A stretch of DNA of 5,977 bases from Chitinophaga pinensis. GTDB taxonomy: Bacteria > Bacteroidota > Bacteroidia > Flavobacteriales_D > Crocinitomicaceae. The stretch is taken from NCBI GenBank assembly GCA_945868555.1, contig CAMBMC010000165.1:1-5977 (forward strand), read 5' to 3'. The notes beneath the pieces are model-generated. The model ran no database searches. It was not told the DNA's origin and worked only from the letters and a program-made list of their open reading frames with translations. The position numbers and the translations under genes were made by a program. Positions 1 through 5,977 of this stretch are shown piece after piece. Position 1 is the stretch's first letter, and each line of letters starts with the position of its first letter.

Positions 1-1
1 C

Positions 2-2071
2 AAAGATGCGGTCCTTGGACAAATGCGCATTTACGGACCTGAACGCATGTTTGGCTTTCAATGGGTGCCTGAATCGGACATGTATACCTGTTTCAACAAG
101 ACATACCAATCGATGGTGATGGGCAATGCTGCCGAACCGAAGCAAAAATTGGGTGAAATTTTAACGGTCGAGCAAATGAACAAAATGCTAGGCAGCGAAT
201 TGACAAGCTTCTTTGGTTTGGAATGGTTGAATCTATCGGAATTTATCATCAATGATGGCGTTCATTTTTATTGGGTTGATGCATTGAGCGATCAAGGTAA
301 ACTGCTCAACACGCTCGATGAAACAGCTGAAAACGGGATGATGCACAAGAAAACGTTTCACATTGCTTATACCATTGAGAACAACGTTTATGTGAAGTCC
401 AAGGAAGGTGAAAAGTTGACCGTAACAAACAACACCGGCAAGAACATCGTTTCTGGTCAGGCTATTGCCCGCAGTGAGTTTGGGATCAGTGGCGGATTGT
501 TTTGGTCGAATGCTGGGAAACAGTTGGCCTTTTATCAGAAAGATGAAACAGAGGTACACGATTATCCTTTGTTGGATATCAATCAAACACCTGGTGAGTT
601 GCTTTCTATCAAATACCCTATGGCCGGACAAAAATCGGAAAAACCACGAGTAGGGATTTATGATTTGACATCAAAGCAAACGGTGTACATTTCACCTAAA
701 GGAGCTGCGGACGATTACCTCACGAATTTGGCCTTTACGCCTGATGATCAATTTGTCATCCTTGCGGAGGTGAATCGCGATCAAAATCACATGATGGTGA
801 ATCTTTACGAAGTGAAAACAGGAAAATTTGTACGAACCTTGTTTGATGAGTCAAACGAGAAATGGGTTGAGCCTGAGCATGCTGCATTTTTCCCGTCAGC
901 TAAATCGAACAATTTCATTTGGATTTCTGAGCGCGATGGCTTTAGCAATTTGTACTACTACGACATCAACGGAAAACTCATTACCCAATTGACGAAGCAT
1001 GCCTTTGTGGTGAAAGATATCATTGGAGTAACGACAGATGGAACAAGCGTTTACTATTCCGCTACAGGCGAAAACCCAATGAATACCTTGGTGTATTCGA
1101 TTTCTGTAACACCAAAACACACTCCATCCAAGTTAATCACAACAGTCGTTGGGACGCACGAAGTTCAAGTATCCTCTTCAGGGAAGTATATTTTTGATGC
1201 CTACTCCAATCACGATACTGATTACCACGCTTGGATCTTAAATCCTTCAGGTAAAGCCGTAAAGCAATTGATGGCAAGTAATGACAAACTATCGGATGTG
1301 AAAATCGGAACCGCTGAAATCAACACGCTTACTGCTCCGGATGGAACAAAATTGTACACGCGTTTGATCAAGCCAAGCAATTTTGACCCAACGAAGAAAT
1401 ATCCAGTGATGGTCTATGTTTATGGCGGACCACACGCGCAAATGATCACAAACTCATGGCTCGATGGGGCTAACCTTTGGATGTATTGGATGGCTGAACA
1501 AGGCTATTTGGTTTACACCTTGGATGGTCGTGGTTCTGCTTACCGCGGTTTTGCTGATGAGTCCCAAATTCACCGTCAGTTGGGTACAGTTGAAATGAAC
1601 GACCAATTGCTGGGTGTGAACTACTTGAAAAGCCTAAGCTATGTTGATTCGAATCGCTTGGCCGTGCATGGTTGGTCCTTCGGTGGATTTATGACGACCT
1701 CATTTATGTTGCGTTACCCCGGAGTGTTCCAGGTAGGAGTTGCTGGTGGACCAGTGACCGATTGGAAGTACTATGAAATCATGTATGGTGAACGCTATAT
1801 GGACCGTCCTGAGCAAAATGTTGCTGGCTATGAAAAAGCGAGTTTGTTGACACATGCAAAAAACCTTAAAGGTGATTTATTGCTCATTCATGGAACGGTG
1901 GATGACGTCGTGGTGATGCAACACAATTACGCCCTTGTGAAGAAATTTGTAGAGCTTGGCATTCAGATGGACTTTTTCCCGTACCCCATGCACAAACACA
2001 ATGTGATTGGAAAGGACCGCGTGCATTTGATGGAAAAGGTCTTGACCTACATTATTGATCACAATCAATAA
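2..2071 (+). CDS. Prolyl tripeptidyl peptidase-like S9 serine peptidase, 5' truncated by the window edge
   Basis: Exported exopeptidase of the DPP IV family (S9B), expected to release N-terminal peptides ending in proline. The reading frame is open from base 2 with no stop before the first ATG at 23, and the text before that ATG (KDAVLGQ) already fits the family, so the gene starts outside the window. Residues counted from Met23: a beta-propeller fills roughly 1-440 and an alpha/beta-hydrolase domain about 440-682. The triad is Ser552 (in HGWSFGG), Asp627 (HGTVDD) and His659 (KHN). These spacings of 75 and 32 equal those I recall for P. gingivalis PtpA (Ser603, Asp678, His710). Glu585 (YYEIMYGERY) matches PtpA Glu636, and Glu152 (SEFGI) probably matches Glu205; both bind the substrate N-terminus. 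By this alignment about 44 residues, including the signal peptide, are missing. Oddity: Phe replaces the usual Tyr after the nucleophile. A dipeptidyl rather than tripeptidyl specificity is possible, but overall similarity favours PtpA. Confidence 0.93.
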   Translation, partial: KDAVLGQMRIYGPERMFGFQWVPESDMYTCFNKTYQSMVMGNAAEPKQKLGEILTVEQMNKMLGSELTSFFGLEWLNLSEFIINDGVHFYWVDALSDQGKLLNTLDETAENGMMHKKTFHIAYTIENNVYVKSKEGEKLTVTNNTGKNIVSGQAIARSEFGISGGLFWSNAGKQLAFYQKDETEVHDYPLLDINQTPGELLSIKYPMAGQKSEKPRVGIYDLTSKQTVYISPKGAADDYLTNLAFTPDDQFVILAEVNRDQNHMMVNLYEVKTGKFVRTLFDESNEKWVEPEHAAFFPSAKSNNFIWISERDGFSNLYYYDINGKLITQLTKHAFVVKDIIGVTTDGTSVYYSATGENPMNTLVYSISVTPKHTPSKLITTVVGTHEVQVSSSGKYIFDAYSNHDTDYHAWILNPSGKAVKQLMASNDKLSDVKIGTAEINTLTAPDGTKLYTRLIKPSNFDPTKKYPVMVYVYGGPHAQMITNSWLDGANLWMYWMAEQGYLVYTLDGRGSAYRGFADESQIHRQLGTVEMNDQLLGVNYLKSLSYVDSNRLAVHGWSFGGFMTTSFMLRYPGVFQVGVAGGPVTDWKYYEIMYGERYMDRPEQNVAGYEKASLLTHAKNLKGDLLLIHGTVDDVVVMQHNYALVKKFVELGIQMDFFPYPMHKHNVIGKDRVHLMEKVLTYIIDHNQ

Positions 2072-2083
2072 ATCTTAAGATTT
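2070..2083. repeat. 14-base perfect palindrome at the end of the peptidase gene
   Basis: AAATCTTAAGATTT reads the same on both strands, beginning in the last two bases of the TAA stop and ending four bases before the putative -7 element. It is AT-rich. As RNA it could only form a stem of about five base pairs around a four-base loop, so an intrinsic terminator is unlikely. A dimeric regulator site or chance are the other readings. Confidence 0.4.
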
Positions 2084-2086
2084 TCA

Positions 2087-2094
2087 TAATTTTG
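2087..2094 (+). promoter_or_regulatory. Putative Bacteroidota -7 promoter element for the E1 gene
   Basis: TAATTTTG is an exact match to the Bacteroidota -7 consensus TAnnTTTG recognised by the primary sigma factor. It would place transcription start near 2098-2101 and give a leader of only about 15 bases before the ATG at 2115. No convincing -33 TTTG-like box lies at the usual distance; the nearest TTG (2055-2057) is too far upstream. The call therefore rests on one element, and read-through from the peptidase gene is also possible. Confidence 0.45.
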
Positions 2095-2114
2095 CCCACA
2101 CTTTTTAATGAACC

Positions 2115-4196
2115 ATGGGAGATTTAAATTCCAATAGCCATATCCTGACAAAAGAAAGAATGCTTGAGGCATTTCGACTGATGTGTACAGCGAAAACACT
2201 TGCTGAAAAATACGAGGCCAACAAGGAAATTACAGCGAAGTACGTGCATGCAACATCGCGCGGTCACGAAGCCATTCAATTGGCCGTAGGTTTGCAATTG
2301 TTGCCTCAAGATTGGGTAGCGCCGTATTACCGCGATGACAGCATTCTTTTAGGAATCGGCATGACCCCCTATGAGTTGATGCTTCAAGTGTTTGCGAAGA
2401 AAGATGATCCCTTTTCCGGAGGGCGAACATATTACTCGCACCCATCTTTGAAGCGTGACAACATGCCAAAAATCCCGCATCAATCCTCTGCGACAGGTAT
2501 GCAAGCCATCCCAACAACAGGGGTTGCAATGGGCATTCAATACAAAGAAAAACAAGGGCTTTCTGAAGATTTTAATGGTTTAAAGCCAGTTGTGGTCTGT
2601 TCTTTAGGCGATGCTTCCTGTACAGAAGGTGAGGTTTCTGAGGCACTTCAGATGGCTGCGTTGAAACAATATCCGATCGTTTACCTTGTGCAAGACAATG
2701 GCTGGGATATTTCGGCTAACGCGGCAGAAACGAGGGCTCAAGACATCACACAGTATGCGAAAGGATTCAATGGAATCGAAGTACGCACCATCGACGGTAG
2801 TGATTTTAAATTGTCCTATGATACGGTGGCAGAAGTGTTTGACACAGTTCGAAAAGAACGTCGACCATTTATCATTCATGCGAAAGTTCCTCTCCTCGGT
2901 CACCATACTTCTGGGGTTCGAAAGGAATGGTACCGCGATGACTTAGAAGAGGCTGCAACGCGTGACCCATATCCAAAACTAAAGGACTTGATGCGTTCTA
3001 AAGGCATTGGAGAGGCCGATTTCATCAACATTGAAGCAGAAGTACGAAAATTGGTGGATGCTCAATACGAGCAGGCCTTAAATGCCGAAGATCCAACCCC
3101 CGAATCTATTACAGATTTCATCTTTGCACCAACGCCTGTAACCGAAGAAAAGGGTGAACGTGAACCAAAGGGGAAGAAGAAAACGGTGATGGTGGATTCT
3201 GCGCTTTTTGCGATGCGTGAATTGATGGAAAAACATCCAGAGGCCTTGTTGTATGGTCAAGATGTTGGCGGACGTTTGGGAGGGGTTTTCCGTGAAGCAG
3301 CAACCTTGGCACAACAGTTTGGAGACGATCGCGTGTTCAATACGCCGATTCAAGAAGCATTTATCATCGGCTCAACGGTGGGAATGTCCGCTGTTGGTTT
3401 GAAACCCTTTGTGGAGGTTCAATTTGCTGATTACATTTGGCCAGGATTGAATCAGCTGTTTACAGAAGTTTCTCGTTCCTATTACTTGTCGAATGGAAAA
3501 TGGCCAGTGAGCTGCGTCATTCGTGTGCCCATTGGCGCTTATGGTTCGGGTGGACCATACCATTCATCGAGTGTTGAATCTGTCTTAACCAATATTCGCG
3601 GGATCAAAGTCGCTTACCCATCAACAGGAGCTGACCTTAAAGGATTGTTGAAATCAGCGTTTTATGATCCGAATCCAGTGGTAATTTTGGAACATAAAGG
3701 TTTGTATTGGTCAAAAATTCCAGGAACAGAAGGCGCGATGTCCATTGAACCAGATGAAGAATACATTATTCCATTCGGAAAGGCACGTGTTGTTCAAGAG
3801 GCGGATAATGAGATGATCAAATCTGGTCAGTCGTGTGTCATCATTACCTATGGACGTGGAGTGTATTGGTCTCTCGAAGCAACAAAGGATTTTGAAGGAA
3901 AGGTCGAAATCATCGATCTTCGAACATTAAATCCATTGGACCACGAAGCCATGAATGCGGCTGTTCAAGGTCATGGAAAAGTCATGTTGGTGACGGAAGA
4001 ATCTACAGAAGCATCATTCACACTTGGTTTGGCTGGAAGAATTCAACGCGACAATTTTACAGCACTTGATGCACCAATCTCAATCGTTGGTTCGGTCGAT
4101 ACACCTGCAATTCCATTGAATTCGACCTTGGAAGCGGCTTTGTTGACGAATGCAAATCAAGTGAGGGAAGCGCTTAAGTCCTTGTTGGATTATTGA
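2115..4196 (+). CDS. 2-oxoacid dehydrogenase E1, alpha and beta subunits fused in one chain
   Basis: Thiamine-diphosphate enzyme that decarboxylates a 2-oxoacid and passes the acyl group to the lipoyl arm of an E2 partner; cytoplasmic. The 693 residues hold an E1-alpha half (about 12-330), a charged linker (about 335-355, GEREPKGKKK) and an E1-beta half (about 356-693). Cofactor motif: Gly165-Asp166-Ala167 to Asp194-Asn195, a GDA...DN version of GDG...NN. Other visible sites are Tyr72-Arg73, the Gly262-His263-His264-Thr-Ser loop resembling the active-site loop of branched-chain E1, the beta catalytic Glu414 (NTPIQEAF) and His483 (GPYHSSS). The transketolase C-terminal domain includes VEIIDLRTLNPLD. 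The His-His loop suggests a branched-chain 2-oxoacid, but pyruvate or mixed specificity cannot be excluded. The ATG at 2115 is the only in-frame start that gives a normal N-terminus; no Shine-Dalgarno precedes it. No E2 or E3 gene is adjacent in the window. Confidence is high for the family and moderate for the substrate. Confidence 0.93.
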   Translation: MGDLNSNSHILTKERMLEAFRLMCTAKTLAEKYEANKEITAKYVHATSRGHEAIQLAVGLQLLPQDWVAPYYRDDSILLGIGMTPYELMLQVFAKKDDPFSGGRTYYSHPSLKRDNMPKIPHQSSATGMQAIPTTGVAMGIQYKEKQGLSEDFNGLKPVVVCSLGDASCTEGEVSEALQMAALKQYPIVYLVQDNGWDISANAAETRAQDITQYAKGFNGIEVRTIDGSDFKLSYDTVAEVFDTVRKERRPFIIHAKVPLLGHHTSGVRKEWYRDDLEEAATRDPYPKLKDLMRSKGIGEADFINIEAEVRKLVDAQYEQALNAEDPTPESITDFIFAPTPVTEEKGEREPKGKKKTVMVDSALFAMRELMEKHPEALLYGQDVGGRLGGVFREAATLAQQFGDDRVFNTPIQEAFIIGSTVGMSAVGLKPFVEVQFADYIWPGLNQLFTEVSRSYYLSNGKWPVSCVIRVPIGAYGSGGPYHSSSVESVLTNIRGIKVAYPSTGADLKGLLKSAFYDPNPVVILEHKGLYWSKIPGTEGAMSIEPDEEYIIPFGKARVVQEADNEMIKSGQSCVIITYGRGVYWSLEATKDFEGKVEIIDLRTLNPLDHEAMNAAVQGHGKVMLVTEESTEASFTLGLAGRIQRDNFTALDAPISIVGSVDTPAIPLNSTLEAALLTNANQVREALKSLLDY

Positions 4197-4199
4197 TCA
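4194..4199. other. Abutting convergent stop codons (TGATCA)
   Basis: The E1 gene ends with TGA at 4194-4196 and the minus-strand DoxX-like gene ends with TGA whose complement TCA occupies 4197-4199. There is no spacer, so any transcription termination signal for either gene must lie inside the coding region of the other. I see no stem followed by a T-tract on either side. Confidence 0.95.
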
Positions 4200-5327
4200 G
4201 TCTACGGTCCAATGAAACTGCTTTTGCAGGACGGGAAGCCTTCTCCAATTCAGTGTCTTCGCACTCAATAATGGTGTGCCCAGTGTACTTATTAGCTCTA
4301 GTTTCTGTGTCTTTTTCGAATAGCGGTAGTTTAGCACGCATTGTCCTCCCGAATAATCGGTGAGTGTAAATCGTTGAGCTCCTTGATTTATCTCTAGCTT
4401 AAAATCGAGCATGTCATCGTTCATCATTTGAAAAATGATATAGCCATCGCGATGAATAAATACTCTCCTAATTTTCTGGTCAAAAAGCGGGTTTCCATCC
4501 GTGAAATTTTGCTGAGCGACTGAATATGCTCCATGTAAATAGGGCCGCATTGCGAGATCGTCATTGAATGAGCCACGTAAAACAGTTGGTCCTAAAGACT
4601 CTGCGGCAATGATGACAAGAATTAAAGGAATCATCCATTTTCGTTGAGGGTTCCAGTCTATCGGGGTTCTAAGAGATACATCCTTCTGAAAAACATACGG
4701 ATAAAGTAAAAAAACACTCATGATTAGGATGAGAAATGAGAAGAGTTTTACAGAAATGTCGAAGGAAAGGTTGATCGCAAAGACGTTCAAAAGAACTCCT
4801 GAAGCGATGATGAGTCCAATTTTTCGCGTACGTGAAAACAAGATCAGTAGGGCAGGAATAAACTCCATGATTCCCATAAACACATTGTATGCACGGGAAG
4901 TCCCCATGGTGGACCAAAACAGAATGTCCTTGTCCAATTTTCCCAAGGGGGTGTACAAGAGATTGGGTTCTGGTAGGTAAAATTGGGCCTTGAAAAGCTT
5001 CTCTAGGCCATACTTCATAAGCACCATCGATAGAAATACGATGCAGGCAAATCGGAGAATGGTCAATAGTTTTTCAACTTTTTGAGGACGGAATTTGTAG
5101 AGTATTGCCCCAGAAATTAGAGCAATAAAAAACAAGAGCACAACCAAGATGTACAGGCCTTTGGCATCTGATGTCAGGTCCGTGTTTTGATCAAACAGGT
5201 GAACAAGTGGCAAGAATAATGCGTTCGAGATTTCCTGTTGAGCAGCAAACAAAAACCAGGTCATCGGAAAGAAAAGGACAATCAATCCAAAGAAAAGAAC
5301 AAGAGAAAGTTTCAAATAGTGACCCAT
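4197..5327 (-). CDS. DoxX-like multi-pass membrane protein with a C-terminal beta-rich domain, function unknown
   Basis: Integral inner-membrane protein of 376 residues. Hydrophobic segments suggest seven helices, at about 5-28, 58-77, 87-105, 146-164, 168-187, 192-213 and 230-250. The core at about 97-210 carries features I recall from a DoxX-like family of unknown function: KYGLEKLF and QFYLPEP, then PLGKL, a LFWSTMGTSRAY stretch, the helix with MEFIPALLILFSRTRKIG, and NVFAINLSFDISVKLFS, where many relatives have NFCYDVPVKLFS. The last 120 residues are soluble and strand-rich, and end in FHWTVD, resembling the FHW-containing C-terminus of the same family. Redox or quinone-linked roles have been proposed for some DoxX relatives, but nothing here proves one. 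The start at 5327 lies 10 bases after the stop of the upstream gene, so co-transcription is likely. No strong ribosome-binding site is visible, as is usual in Bacteroidota. Confidence is good that the gene is real and DoxX-like, low for any activity. Confidence 0.78.
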   Translation of the reverse strand: MGHYLKLSLVLFFGLIVLFFPMTWFLFAAQQEISNALFLPLVHLFDQNTDLTSDAKGLYILVVLLFFIALISGAILYKFRPQKVEKLLTILRFACIVFLSMVLMKYGLEKLFKAQFYLPEPNLLYTPLGKLDKDILFWSTMGTSRAYNVFMGIMEFIPALLILFSRTRKIGLIIASGVLLNVFAINLSFDISVKLFSFLILIMSVFLLYPYVFQKDVSLRTPIDWNPQRKWMIPLILVIIAAESLGPTVLRGSFNDDLAMRPYLHGAYSVAQQNFTDGNPLFDQKIRRVFIHRDGYIIFQMMNDDMLDFKLEINQGAQRFTLTDYSGGQCVLNYRYSKKTQKLELISTLGTPLLSAKTLNWRRLPVLQKQFHWTVD

Positions 5328-5337
5328 TTAAGGTGGA

Positions 5338-5946
5338 TTAATAGGGAAGCCTTAAAATGGATGACAACAAGGTCATGACAATCATAAAGAAGAGTGAAGG
5401 ACGTTTTTCGACTGGTTTTTGCTCCTCCTCTTTTTGCATTCTTCTCTTCTTTTTTAGTTTAAGCGGAGATTTAGAAAGTTGCGGTTTTTCAACAAGCTCT
5501 TCCTGTGGTTCGTCAAATCCAATCAGCACAACCGACGAAGGAGAATTGTCAAAGTAGTATTCTTCTTTCAGTGTTTTACGGATTTCCATCGGTGTATGTT
5601 CGGCATTAAAAAGTGGATGTCCATTCAAGGTGTCCTTGCCGGCGCTCCATAGTCCTGGATTTGAGTCAATTCCACCTCCATAATCGTTCCAATGACAACT
5701 TTCGCTGGTGATCATGATTACGCGCGAATCTGGTAGCAAACGAACCGTATCAAGGCGTGAATTGCGTACCATGCGTTGTGGCCCTACCCCAAAATTGGAC
5801 TCTCCCTTGTCGAAGGTCTTTGAATGCCACGTGAATTTGAAGTTCTTTGCACTTCCACTGTGGCTTTTGTGGGCAATGAGTTTTGTTTGTGACCATGCAT
5901 TCGCTCCAAAACACAGAAGCATTGAAAAGATAAATAGTTGTTTCAT
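5338..5946 (-). CDS. Exported protein of unknown function with a hydrophobic C-terminal tail
   Basis: I do not recognise this family. The preferred start is the ATG at 5946, because it gives a compact signal peptide: MKQ, a hydrophobic core (LFIFSMLLCFG), then ANAWSQ with a probable type I cleavage site; the Cys is not in a lipobox. An in-frame ATG at 5964 would add only MGKLHE, and the frame stays open to the window edge. The chain is 202 residues from the preferred start. The region after the signal is polar, with GVGPQRM, RLLPDSRVIMITSESCHW, GGGIDSNPGLW and PSSVVLIGFDEP as its most structured-looking parts. A Lys/Arg/Glu-rich linker follows (about 154-182), then a short hydrophobic stretch (about 185-198) close to the C-terminus. 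That tail could anchor the protein in a membrane, but the basic charge would then face the outside if the N-terminus is exported. It probably forms an operon with the DoxX-like gene downstream. Confidence 0.7.
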   Translation of the reverse strand: MKQLFIFSMLLCFGANAWSQTKLIAHKSHSGSAKNFKFTWHSKTFDKGESNFGVGPQRMVRNSRLDTVRLLPDSRVIMITSESCHWNDYGGGIDSNPGLWSAGKDTLNGHPLFNAEHTPMEIRKTLKEEYYFDNSPSSVVLIGFDEPQEELVEKPQLSKSPLKLKKKRRMQKEEEQKPVEKRPSLFFMIVMTLLSSILRLPY

Positions 5947-5977
5947 TTCGTGTAGTTTGCCCATGAATACAGGCCTA

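Noticed and set aside
1..22. Possibility that the peptidase gene starts at the ATG at 23
   Set aside because: The frame is open upstream with family-like residues, and PtpA alignment by triad spacing predicts about 44 more residues and a signal peptide outside the window.
896..1120. Minus-strand open frame of 74 codons inside the peptidase gene
   Set aside because: It is a shadow of a well-supported gene on the other strand, with no protein-like features.
2108..2137. Nine-codon ORF (ATGAACCAT...TAG) overlapping the start of the E1 gene in another frame
   Set aside because: No ribosome-binding site and no conserved-looking peptide; a second ATG seven bases before the real start is easily due to chance in AT-rich DNA.
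3078..3353. Minus-strand open frame of 91 codons across the E1 alpha-beta linker
   Set aside because: It is antisense to the conserved E1-beta start, rich in Cys, His and Arg in a way typical of shadow frames, and has no signal or family likeness.
4218..4229. CTGC-TTTT-GCAG hairpin just inside the 3' end of the DoxX-like gene, considered as a terminator
   Set aside because: The stem is only four base pairs and no T-tract follows on either strand; it lies inside codons.
5400..5470. Pyrimidine-rich stretch with runs of CTCCTC and TTCTTTTTT, considered as a low-complexity repeat or regulatory tract
   Set aside because: On the minus strand it is simply the Lys/Glu-rich linker of the exported protein; its base bias follows from those codons.

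Overview
The window looks like chromosomal DNA from a member of the Bacteroidota. I favour a Flavobacteriales-like organism, but the sequence does not fix the genus. The evidence is a prolyl tripeptidyl peptidase whose closest relative known to me is the Porphyromonas gingivalis enzyme, a fused E1 alpha-beta 2-oxoacid dehydrogenase of a kind common in that phylum, no recognisable Shine-Dalgarno sequences in front of the starts, and one exact match to the Bacteroidota -7 promoter element TAnnTTTG. I see no RNA gene, insertion sequence, CRISPR array, integrase or sign of recent transfer. The DNA is almost entirely coding, with no gap longer than about 45 bases.

Plus strand, left half: a 5'-truncated S9 peptidase gene (codons readable from base 2 to the stop at 2071) encodes an exported, PtpA-like serine exopeptidase. 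A 43-base gap follows, holding a 14-base perfect palindrome and the -7 element. Next comes a gene (2115-4196) for a single-chain thiamine-diphosphate 2-oxoacid dehydrogenase E1 with alpha and beta halves fused. No E2 or E3 gene lies beside it in the window.

Minus strand, right half: two co-directional genes 10 bases apart, probably one operon read from right to left. The upstream one (5338-5946, or 5964 with the longer start) encodes a small exported protein of unknown function with a Lys/Glu-rich linker and a hydrophobic C-terminal tail. The downstream one (4197-5327) encodes a seven-helix DoxX-like membrane protein with a beta-rich C-terminal domain. The last gene of each strand ends at the same point: the two TGA stops abut with no base between them, forming TGATCA.

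The plus-strand genes fit peptide degradation followed by oxidation of 2-oxoacids derived from amino acids, but their adjacency alone does not prove a functional link. The minus-strand pair is the least understood part. Both products are predicted to sit in or at the cell envelope, and neither has a function I can name.
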